The notes under the pieces are model-generated. The model was not told the origin of the DNA, did no database searches, and saw only the letters and a program-made list of their open reading frames with translations. Positions 17,101 through 21,919 of a DNA stretch of 21,919 nucleotides are shown piece after piece. The DNA is from VFKE01 sp043758025 (GTDB lineage Bacteria > Verrucomicrobiota > Verrucomicrobiia > Verrucomicrobiales > Verrucomicrobiaceae): positions 1 through 21,919 of the forward strand of contig JAYVOH010000300.1 in the NCBI GenBank assembly GCA_043758025.1, given 5' to 3'. Made by a program: the position numbers and the translations under genes. Numbering within the stretch: position 1 is the first letter of the stretch; the number at the start of each line of letters is the position of its first letter.

Positions 17101-18821
17101 CAGGCTTCCATGGTCTTGCGGAAGACCGGTTCGCTTTTCATCAGCTCCCGGCCCATGCCCCACCATTGCGGGCCCTGGCCGCTCATGACAAAGCCGATGC
17201 GCGGCGCGTGTTCGGGGCGCGGCGTGAATGAATTCTGGAACTGGCTCTTGGAAGGCTCGGTCGAGAACGCCTGCAGTTCATGGATTAATTCCTCGGACGA
17301 CTTTGCGGCAAGGGTGATCCGATGCGCGTGATGATTCCGTCGAGCGCCCAGTGTGTAGGTCAGCGCCGGAAGCAGCGGCGCGGCGCCGTTGTTTTTTTCA
17401 TGCTCATCAATCCATTCGCTCAAGCGCCAGGCCGCGCCTTGCAACGCTTTTTCTGAACGGGCGGAGAGAACGATGGGCCAGGATCTTTCCGCGACAACGG
17501 CCTGGTTCTTTTGCTTTTTCGTCGCGGGCGGCTCTGTGAGGATGACGTGCGCGTTGGCACCACCGAAGCCGAAGGAATTGACACCGACCATGCGTGGGCC
17601 TTCTGTTTTCGGGAAAGGTTCCATCTGAACCGGCACGCGGAGTTTCAGAACCTCCAAATCAATGTGCTCGTTCGGCGTCGTGAAATGCAGGCTGGCCGGA
17701 ATTTGGGCATGCTTCAGAACGAGCATCCCTTTGATGAGACCGACAATGCCGGCGGCGGTTTCCAAATGGCCGAGGTTCGATTTCACCGAGCCGATGGGCA
17801 GAGGAGAATCGGAGCTGCGGTTTTCACAGAGCGCGTTCGCCAGCGCCGTGGCTTCGATGGGATCGCCCACCGCCGTTCCGGTTCCGTGGGCCTCGACGTA
17901 ACCCACATGCGCGGGATTGATCCCCGCATCGGCGCAGGCATCGCGCACCAGTTGCTCCTGCGCTTCGGGACTTGGCAAAGAAATACCGTTGGTGTGTCCG
18001 TCCTGGTTTAGTGAGGAACCGATGATGACACCTTGCACTGGGTCGCCATCGGCGAGCGCCTGTGAAAGCGGTTTCAGCAGCACCATGCCCGCGCCTTCGC
18101 CGCGGACGAATCCATTGGCAGTGGCATCGAACGCGGCGCATCTGCCGTCGGGAGACAGCATCCCGGCCTGGGAGAAGCCGATGAAGCCGTCCGGGGTGAT
18201 CATCACGGTCACACCGCCGGCCATGGCCATTTTACATTTGCCCGAGCGGATTTGTTCCACAGCGATATGCACTGCGGTCAGAGCCGAAGAACAGGCGGTG
18301 TCCATGGACATGCTCGGCCCCTTGAGATTGAAGCAATAGGAAATGCGGTTGGCCGCGATGCTGTGGGCGTTGCCGGTGGGAGAATGGGCGCTGATCCCCG
18401 AGCGGTCAGTGGAACCGCCCTGGATGTTTTGATAATCATTGTGCGAGACGCCGACGAAGACGCCGATGTCTGTTCCCTTCTCCAGGTCCAAAATCACACC
18501 CGCGTCTTCCATCGCTTCCCAGGCGGTCTCGAGAAGCAAGCGCTGCTGCGGATCGATATAGGGTGCCTCACGGGGCGAGATGCCAAAGAACTGCGGATCA
18601 AACTGATCGATCGCATCCAGAAATCCGCCGCGCTTGGCAATTGTCTTTCCTGCGATGCCAGGTTCGGCGTCATAAAAGCGCTCCACATTCCATCGATCAG
18701 AAGGCACTTCGGAGACTACATCGCGACCCTCGACCAGCATCTTCCAAAAGGATTCTTTGTCATTGATGGCACCGGGGAACCGGCAGCCGATTCCGATGAT
18801 TGCGATAGCTTCTTTTTCCAT
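11145..18821 (-). CDS. Highly reducing type I polyketide synthase (KS-AT-DH-cMT-ER-KR-ACP)
   Basis: This 2558-residue single-module synthase has these domains in order. KS spans 3-430 (Cys177 in DTACSSA, His312, His352). AT spans about 540-860 (Ser634 in GHSVGE; VDHPFHHALM at 733-742, closer to malonyl than methylmalonyl signatures). DH spans about 905-1180 (His932, Asp1097). A C-methyltransferase spans about 1340-1580 (LEIGAGTAG at 1404-1412, NVLHA with His1482). A structural pseudo-KR (about 1590-1800) precedes the ER (about 1800-2130; HAGAGGVGMA at 1951-1960). KR spans about 2150-2420 (TGGFGGFG, Ser2286, Tyr2299, Asn2303, IDD at 2242-2244 suggesting B-type). ACP centres on Ser2463 in LGLDSLMG. 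All active sites look present. There is no loading module and no thioesterase, so it probably works iteratively like fungal highly reducing synthases. The tail after the ACP is Ala/Pro-rich and ends with an acidic LSDEDIDLLIG helix. It leads a six-gene minus-strand operon. Confidence 0.96.
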   Translation of the reverse strand: MEKEAIAIIGIGCRFPGAINDKESFWKMLVEGRDVVSEVPSDRWNVERFYDAEPGIAGKTIAKRGGFLDAIDQFDPQFFGISPREAPYIDPQQRLLLETAWEAMEDAGVILDLEKGTDIGVFVGVSHNDYQNIQGGSTDRSGISAHSPTGNAHSIAANRISYCFNLKGPSMSMDTACSSALTAVHIAVEQIRSGKCKMAMAGGVTVMITPDGFIGFSQAGMLSPDGRCAAFDATANGFVRGEGAGMVLLKPLSQALADGDPVQGVIIGSSLNQDGHTNGISLPSPEAQEQLVRDACADAGINPAHVGYVEAHGTGTAVGDPIEATALANALCENRSSDSPLPIGSVKSNLGHLETAAGIVGLIKGMLVLKHAQIPASLHFTTPNEHIDLEVLKLRVPVQMEPFPKTEGPRMVGVNSFGFGGANAHVILTEPPATKKQKNQAVVAERSWPIVLSARSEKALQGAAWRLSEWIDEHEKNNGAAPLLPALTYTLGARRNHHAHRITLAAKSSEELIHELQAFSTEPSKSQFQNSFTPRPEHAPRIGFVMSGQGPQWWGMGRELMKSEPVFRKTMEACAAAMKPHAKFSLLEELARDEASSKLQHTEIAQPAIFAMQVSLAELWKSMGVTPSAIAGHSVGEIAAACAAGILSLEEGARVIVLRARLMHECARGEGTMLAVGLSEEEATKLITQHGGAVSIAAFNGPKSLTLSGPRAALEPLMTELEAKGVFARFVRVDHPFHHALMQPSADALTKTLADLKPHNETVPFFSTVSGQRCAGKDCTAAHWGRGIRQSVQFVPAVNAMADFGVDVWLEISSHPALSISIQECLTARGQKAPVTSSARREREHDSFLDAALSLHRAGVALDFAAMTPSHEFLSLPAYSWDKSRWWHESSELRDGRMAPGGKGLLDMRLPRATPTWLTRLDNRHMAFLKDHKVDTHVIFPAAAFVEMVLEAGVQLFEGRPFAIEDFEIRKPLILPDPPSAMVMELAYEPGERTFTIQSKFENAASWSVHVVGSMRSERTESSFANTVWQSPGTDMEAQGVGEFYGHMSDLGLRYGDEFKPLRELAAGGGKSAGRVALSESVGKRASEYALHPVLLDGALHVFSASAKTVEDRRAKMKLPVRFAKILFLRSPGASSRVNARVLHFNEELIEGRIALYDEAGQPCVLVDGFRAISMAAARRPGSSGGGRDLLYHVDWERSASDRVSEKAQPLPLEKLHGAATATLDEIIAIRGRAELEGVMASEDELAAAQLAHGLREMGVDAKSKTGFTTESLGITPPLQKVFGRLMTKLAGRGLLTAKGGTYKPTEKFNAAADSAGKALGDFIAKHSGHLPEGLLCATTCGELGPILRGEKDAVQVLFGGSNSELLDHFYGDGLLSSHWMASITAAVREAAAHLPEGRGLRILEIGAGTAGLAAQLLPLLERGLHSYTFTDVSAGFFPAANQKLAAFPEVEYKVFNLEKSGVEQGFESDTYDFVVGTNVLHAVADVRATLKVLHEVLKPGGTLMFMDVATPQLWIEAVFGLTSGWWHLTDHDLRPEQPLMQRAQWEKALRDVGFAETLSIPGLHGYDGGEGQIAVLARKAGVEKIADSAASDAPVESSWVVFADESGLGGEIAAKVTAAGSRCRLVRRGKKFAKSGDDAFTIRAGEPEDWKKLFADLIKDAAPEHLVYLWTLDEVTGMRSEDALMGTDALLHLTHALEETMPVARLRFDLITRGAQPAGRDMGATSVAQAPAIGIFRVILSEHTNYACRCIDLPPVAEKSDQDLLWHELLHGNTEREIALRGEARYAQRLTRGLPVGEQKLESSVPLRLESRERGLLDSLRFTAFSLPACGPDEVLIKVKAAGMNFRDVLKALALYPAETADARIFGDEVAGEVIAVGSKVKHLAPGDRAFGLAVFGLATHTLARATDMRPIPSDLTYEEAATLPVVFMTAWYALKTVARMKKGEMILVHAGAGGVGMAAIQIAHHLGAEVIASAGSATKRNLLKTLGVKHVIDSRKGDFAESVMELTNGRGVDVVLNALASEAIPMGLSCLAESGRFVEIGKRDIYQNSRLPLWGLRRNASFHVVAMDAVFAGDAEQTRELLKTIADLVEEGALTALPYRSFPASRIDAAFRLMAGGKHTGKVIVAFADSFVQHKGEPPLPPFEIKPDGAYLITGGFGGFGRVLSEWLVECGARHLVLSSRSGASTPEAVAFVEKLTAAGIKITVVKADIGSPKDVKSLITTLRKSRTPLKGVFHLAMVIDDAPLSALNSERVRVVMAPKAHGAWLLHENTKDLDLDCFVMFSSVSSIFGNPAQGNYAAANAFLDSLAHHRRSLGLPALAINWGVLGGEGYVARNERVAEFLARQGTAALAPREVTTLMESFLTSHATQVAAIRVDWAKWGQSFRGMLENPLVERIFASGVEMQENSGGSSDWRGKIQAASAEERDDVIGQAVRDVVGSVLRVKPDSLRNDQPLTDLGLDSLMGVEIENLLESSIGVALPPTSLMRARTIGQIASLISEHLGGGTAAAPAEKLAAVVEATPAAEVDVDALSDEDIDLLIGATRDPEPAAVTTKSRA

Positions 18822-18850
18822 GTGTATTGTGCAGATAAAGTCGACTTGAC

Positions 18851-18878
18851 TATTGTGTCAGTTCTTTGGATGAGGCAA
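18851..18878 (-). promoter_or_regulatory. Candidate promoter of the PKS operon
   Basis: On the minus strand TTGCCT (18878-18873) and ACAATA (18856-18851) are separated by 16 bases, a fair match to a housekeeping sigma-70-type -35/-10 pair. Transcription would start about 20-25 bases before the ATG. The match is imperfect and was found by eye only. Confidence 0.3.
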
Positions 18879-19119
18879 GCGCAAGTTCCATGTTGCGAAT
18901 TGTAAACTCCCGCCTGTAACCGGAAATATTTGAGCTGGGTGGAGTTCTGCTACTCAGGGTAGAGCGCGGAATCCTTTGAGTCGATTGAATCCGCCACTGT
19001 TTAGAGGTTGATTTCTGCGACTGCCGGAACGAGATGGCCGGTATGCGGAATGGAGAAGAAATGCGGGGGACTTCTGCTCAAACCGTCCTCTTGCCGCAAC
19101 TCAAGACTCACATTGTTCC

Positions 19120-19125
19120 TACAAT
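19120..19125 (+). promoter_or_regulatory. Candidate -10 box before the glycosyltransferase gene
   Basis: TACAAT lies 6 bases before the ATG at 19132. If used, the transcript would begin at or very near the start codon and be practically leaderless, which would fit the missing Shine-Dalgarno sequence. The nearest -35-like TTGCCG (19091-19096) is 23 bases upstream, too far for a standard promoter, so this call is weak. Confidence 0.2.
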
Positions 19126-19131
19126 AAAAGA

Positions 19132-20400
19132 ATGAAGCACATCATACTTCTTCCCTTTGGCACGTCGGGAAGTGTTTTTCCCTTTGTGTGGTTGGGGCGC
19201 AGACTGGTTGAACGTGGCCACCGGGTCACGATGATCACTTCACCTGTTTATGAAGAAAGCGCGCTCAAGGCTGGCCTTGAATTCCTGGCTCCCGAGGGAG
19301 ATGAACTCGATGTCATGCTGGCTGATCCGTCCATGTGGATGCCCGAAGGCGGGACCCGCGTTGGATTTATTCATGCCGGCAAGGCAGCCGCCCCCATTAG
19401 CACCGCAGTCGGTCGCTTGATCGCTGCCAGCGGCAAGCCTGATTTGCTGTTGGCTCCGATGATCACATTCGGTGCCAGGATGGCCCGGGAAAAGCACCGC
19501 ATTCCCCTGATCACCGTGCATTTACATCCAGCGGCCATGATGAGCGCGGCGGAAGTGCCGCTGATTTATCCCAGCATACGCCTGTTGCGCCTGCTGCCAT
19601 ATTGGCTGCGCAAAGCCTGCTTTGCCCTCCCGAGTCCCTTTGATCGATTCGCGCTGCCCGCGATCCGCAAGGCATGTCTTGATATCGGTGTCACGCCGCC
19701 ACGCCGACTGTGGAAAGGTTGGCATCATTCGCCTGATGGCGTGCTGGCGCTTTACCCCGAGTGGTATGCAAGCCCGCAACGCGACTGGCCACACAATACC
19801 TTTCAATGGGATTTTCCGCTGGAGGATATGGCGCAGGAGCGCCCTGTGGAATCAGCGCTGGCGCGGTTCCTTGATGCTGGAGAAGCGCCGGTAATATTCA
19901 CGGCAGGTTCAGGAAATTTTCATGTCCGGGCCTTTTTTGAGACCGCAGCCAAGCTCGTGAAGCATATCGGGTGTCGTGCGATATTCCTGACAAAGTCCGT
20001 AGACCAAGTTCCCCCAGAATTGCCGGACTCCATCATTGTTAGCGCCTATGCGCCGTTCAGCCAGATCCTTCCGAGGTCGTGCGTGATGGTTCATCACGGA
20101 GGCATCGGAACCCTCTCGCAGTGCCTCAAGGCTGGCGTGCCCCAGCTCATCGTCGCCATGTCACTTGACCAGCCCGACAATGCGGAGCGCATTGAAAAAA
20201 TCGGGGCGGGCCTGGGAATGAATGCCAGCCACTTCACTTTTGACAAGGCGCTGCCTCTACTCCAACGCTGTCTGGAAGATGACAGCCTGCGTCTGCATGC
20301 CCGGGAGTTTGCCGGGTATTTGCAGCATCAACCAAAGATCGAAGGACTCATGCAATGGCTGGAGTCAGCGAGGATTTTGCCTTCACAACGTGATGAATAG
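19132..20400 (+). CDS. GT-B glycosyltransferase, RhlB/macrolide-glycosyltransferase-like
   Basis: This 422-residue protein is a GT1/GT28-like GT-B enzyme. The N-terminal acceptor domain opens with MKHIILLPFGTSGSVFPFVW and ...ERGHRVTMIT. The C-terminal nucleotide-sugar domain carries the signature VHHGGIGTLSQCLKAGVPQL (320-339), followed by DQPDN (346-350), which usually contacts the sugar. The HHGGIGT...GVPQLIVAMSLDQPDNAERI run resembles the rhamnolipid enzyme RhlB and macrolide glycosyltransferases, which glycosylate hydroxylated lipids or polyketides. It is the first gene of the arm that diverges from the PKS operon, so a role in glycosylating the PKS product is a reasonable inference. The donor sugar cannot be told from the sequence. 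No sugar-nucleotide biosynthesis gene is in the window. Confidence 0.9.
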   Translation: MKHIILLPFGTSGSVFPFVWLGRRLVERGHRVTMITSPVYEESALKAGLEFLAPEGDELDVMLADPSMWMPEGGTRVGFIHAGKAAAPISTAVGRLIAASGKPDLLLAPMITFGARMAREKHRIPLITVHLHPAAMMSAAEVPLIYPSIRLLRLLPYWLRKACFALPSPFDRFALPAIRKACLDIGVTPPRRLWKGWHHSPDGVLALYPEWYASPQRDWPHNTFQWDFPLEDMAQERPVESALARFLDAGEAPVIFTAGSGNFHVRAFFETAAKLVKHIGCRAIFLTKSVDQVPPELPDSIIVSAYAPFSQILPRSCVMVHHGGIGTLSQCLKAGVPQLIVAMSLDQPDNAERIEKIGAGLGMNASHFTFDKALPLLQRCLEDDSLRLHAREFAGYLQHQPKIEGLMQWLESARILPSQRDE

Positions 20401-20470
20401 AATTGATAAATCGCCCATGGTTTCCTTGCTTCCCCCCAATGCCGCCGCCATCCTTGGCGGGACATCATGA
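20393..20470 (+). CDS. Possible 25-codon coupling mini-ORF
   Basis: A 25-codon frame begins at ATG 20393, overlapping the glycosyltransferase stop, and ends with TGA at 20468-20470, overlapping the ATG of the CapK-like gene as ATGA. An internal ATG at 20417 gives a 17-codon version. The predicted peptide (MNRIDKSPMV... ending AAAILGGTS) resembles nothing I know. Its value may lie in carrying ribosomes across the 66-nt gap, opening the hairpin over the next start. It could equally be chance. Confidence 0.25.
   Translation: MNRIDKSPMVSLLPPNAAAILGGTS
20445..20460 (+). promoter_or_regulatory. Small hairpin covering the ribosome-binding region of the CapK-like gene
   Basis: CCGCC (20445-20449) can pair with GGCGG (20456-20460) around the loop ATCCTT. 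The right arm, GGCGGGA, is the only Shine-Dalgarno-like purine run before the ATG at 20467. A folded mRNA would hide it. The pairing is seen in the sequence; a regulatory role is inferred. Confidence 0.3.
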
Positions 20471-21843
20471 AGTTACAGTCACCGCGAGAATCCTATCTTT
20501 GGCTGAAAGCCCTGTGGGATCACCGGCGGAATTCACGCATGTCAAGAAGCCGGCTGGAAGCCGCGCAGATAAAAAAATTTCGTCAGCTTGTTGCGTTCGT
20601 TCTGCGTCGTTCGCCGTATTACCGTTCTGTGATTCAGGACCGGGGCATCGACCCCCAGACGTGCGTCCCCACTGATTTTCCCATCCTGACCAAGGAGAAT
20701 GTGATCGAGCACTTTGACGATATTGTCACCAATCCACGGATCAAGCGGCGTGACATCGCCGATTTCCTTTCCCAGTCAACGGACCCCGAGGAATTGTTCG
20801 AGGGACGTTACCATGTGCTGCACACATCAGGCACATCGGGCACGGTGGGATATTATATTTTCTCGCACGAAGCTTGGATCAAAGGCTCGAGTCACGTGGT
20901 GCGGATTTCCCCCTTGAGCTGGCGGCGGCGAACCGCTTTCGTTGCCGCCACCCGAGGCCATTTTGCCGGAAGCAGCTTGATGCTCACCGGCAATCACGGC
21001 ACCAACAATCTGTTTTACGACGTGCGCATGTTTGACGTCGGCCAGCCCCTGCCAAAAATCATTGAGGGACTGAACAAATTCCAGCCGCATGTGCTCACGG
21101 GCTATGCCACGGTGCTGAAGATGCTGGGGGAGGCTCAGGAACGCGGAGAACTCCGCATCAAGCCCATCCAGCTGGGCAACGGCGGCGAACCGCTGCTGCC
21201 CGAAGTGAAGAGCTATCTGGAACGCGTCTTCCGGGTGCCGGTGATGAACGTATACGCCTCCAGCGAGCATCTTTACATGGGTATGACGCTCCCCGGTGTG
21301 GACGGCATGCACCTGCTGGAGGATGATTTGATCTTCGAGCTGGGCGCGAACCACACCTGTGTCACGAACTTGTTCAACGATGTGATGCCCCTCATCCGCT
21401 ACCACATGGATGACGTGTTGGTTCCGGACACCAGCGGGCACACCCGTTACCCTTTCACGCGGGTCAAGGAGATCGTCGGTCGTCAGGAGGACGCGCTGGT
21501 TTTTACGAACCAACACGGCGCGGATGATTTCATTCATCCGATTGTAATTGTCGAGCTGGTCGTGCGGGGGCTGAATGCCTGGCAGATCGTGATTGAAAGC
21601 AAGACCTCTTTCCGCATGCGCGCCCGGTTCGGTGACGGTCTGAGTGACAAGGAATGTCAGCAGACAGAAAGTCGCATTCGTGAAACACTCAACGCCATCC
21701 TGGCGGAGAAAAACATGCGGAATGTGCAGTTTGAAATCGAGCGCGTGGACTCACTGGCGATCGATCCCGCGACGGGCAAGTTCCGGCTTGTCATGCGTGA
21801 ATTGCGTCCTGAAGCACAGCAACCCGTTGCTAATTTACCCTAG
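20467..21843 (+). CDS. CapK/PaaK-like adenylate-forming enzyme
   Basis: This 458-residue protein belongs to the phenylacetate-CoA ligase/CapK branch of adenylate-forming enzymes. It has the phosphate loop HTSGTSGTVGYY (119-130), NGGEPLLPEV (238-247), NVYASSEHLYMG (261-272) where ATP and substrate are normally bound, the segment MPLIRYHMDD (307-316) in place of the usual PLIRYRTGD, and a C-terminal DPATGKFRLVMREL with the candidate catalytic Lys438. Such enzymes activate carboxylic acids as AMP esters and usually pass them to CoA or another thiol. It follows the glycosyltransferase on the same strand. Possible jobs are activating a starter acid for the PKS or the acid part of the acceptor. The start is fixed by a stop upstream in frame (20407). 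Confidence 0.88.
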   Translation: MKLQSPRESYLWLKALWDHRRNSRMSRSRLEAAQIKKFRQLVAFVLRRSPYYRSVIQDRGIDPQTCVPTDFPILTKENVIEHFDDIVTNPRIKRRDIADFLSQSTDPEELFEGRYHVLHTSGTSGTVGYYIFSHEAWIKGSSHVVRISPLSWRRRTAFVAATRGHFAGSSLMLTGNHGTNNLFYDVRMFDVGQPLPKIIEGLNKFQPHVLTGYATVLKMLGEAQERGELRIKPIQLGNGGEPLLPEVKSYLERVFRVPVMNVYASSEHLYMGMTLPGVDGMHLLEDDLIFELGANHTCVTNLFNDVMPLIRYHMDDVLVPDTSGHTRYPFTRVKEIVGRQEDALVFTNQHGADDFIHPIVIVELVVRGLNAWQIVIESKTSFRMRARFGDGLSDKECQQTESRIRETLNAILAEKNMRNVQFEIERVDSLAIDPATGKFRLVMRELRPEAQQPVANLP

Positions 21844-21919
21844 CAGCCTGTCGGACTTGATGCAAAAGAGTGACGATCTCTCGGATTTGCGCTCGTCGTG
21901 AACTTTGAGTTTAGCGTCG
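21844..21919. other. Right-edge non-coding tail
   Basis: There are 76 bases after the CapK-like stop with no supported gene. The stretch CAGCCTGTCGGACTTG right after the stop resembles, from memory, terminal sequences of some insertion elements, but the window ends before any transposase could be seen. Confidence 0.3.

Larger units (their letters stand above)
18822..19131. promoter_or_regulatory. Divergent intergenic control region between PKS and glycosyltransferase arms
   Basis: This 310-bp region holds no convincing gene. It separates the PKS operon (minus) from the glycosyltransferase gene (plus), so it must contain promoters for both unless transcription enters from further away. It is AT-richer near both ends. 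A weak inverted repeat, TGAC-tattgt-GTCA, lies at 18847-18860 beside the PKS start. Neither flanking start codon has a clear Shine-Dalgarno sequence. I saw no riboswitch-like or terminator-like fold by eye. Confidence 0.6.

Noticed and set aside
1..21919. CRISPR arrays, tRNA or rRNA genes
   Set aside because: No regularly spaced direct repeats, cloverleaf-like segments or conserved rRNA stretches were seen on either strand.

Overview
The window carries two blocks that look functionally unrelated. The general style is that of a Gram-negative bacterium: GC-rich and densely packed, with Sec and Tat signal peptides, a periplasmic LolA-type protein and a LolCDE/MacB-type transporter. The mix of genes (a membrane-anchored long spermidine synthase, a bacterial highly reducing type I PKS, a LolA-like protein of the outer-membrane lipoprotein-sorting family) makes Verrucomicrobiota or a neighbouring PVC lineage my best guess. 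That is an inference from gene style, not a demonstrated placement.

Left block (188-5857, all + strand). A probable operon starts with three translationally coupled genes: a seven-helix spermidine synthase fusion, a FAD-dependent oxidoreductase with a Tat/lipoprotein-type signal, and S-adenosylmethionine decarboxylase (speD). Both junctions are ATGA overlaps. Glutamyl-Q-tRNA(Asp) synthetase (gluQ) overlaps the end of speD. A short hicB-hicA-type pair and an aldo/keto reductase follow with small gaps. SpeD makes decarboxylated SAM and the SpeE-like domain uses it to make spermidine or a related polyamine. The oxidoreductase between them is an unassigned partner.

Right block (6002-21843) is a biosynthetic locus built on two divergent arms around a 310-bp intergenic region (18822-19131). 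The minus arm reads: a 2558-residue iterative-type highly reducing PKS (KS-AT-DH-cMT-pseudoKR-ER-KR-ACP), a stand-alone condensation-domain acyltransferase, a three-His-box membrane desaturase/hydroxylase, an ABC ATPase, an FtsX/MacB-type permease and a LolA-like periplasmic protein. The first five are joined by 1-4 nt overlaps or 2-nt gaps. The plus arm carries a GT-B glycosyltransferase of the RhlB/macrolide GT type and a CapK/PaaK-like adenylate-forming enzyme.

Read together, the right block suggests a pathway that builds a C-methylated, strongly reduced polyketide chain. The chain would be released onto an acceptor by the condensation enzyme, desaturated or hydroxylated, glycosylated, and moved to the outer membrane by a dedicated Lol-like route: a polyketide glycolipid system. 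The PKS-plus-condensation layout resembles a fungal LovB-type synthase cut into two coupled genes. The product and the order of steps are inference. No tRNA, rRNA, CRISPR array or complete insertion sequence was found.
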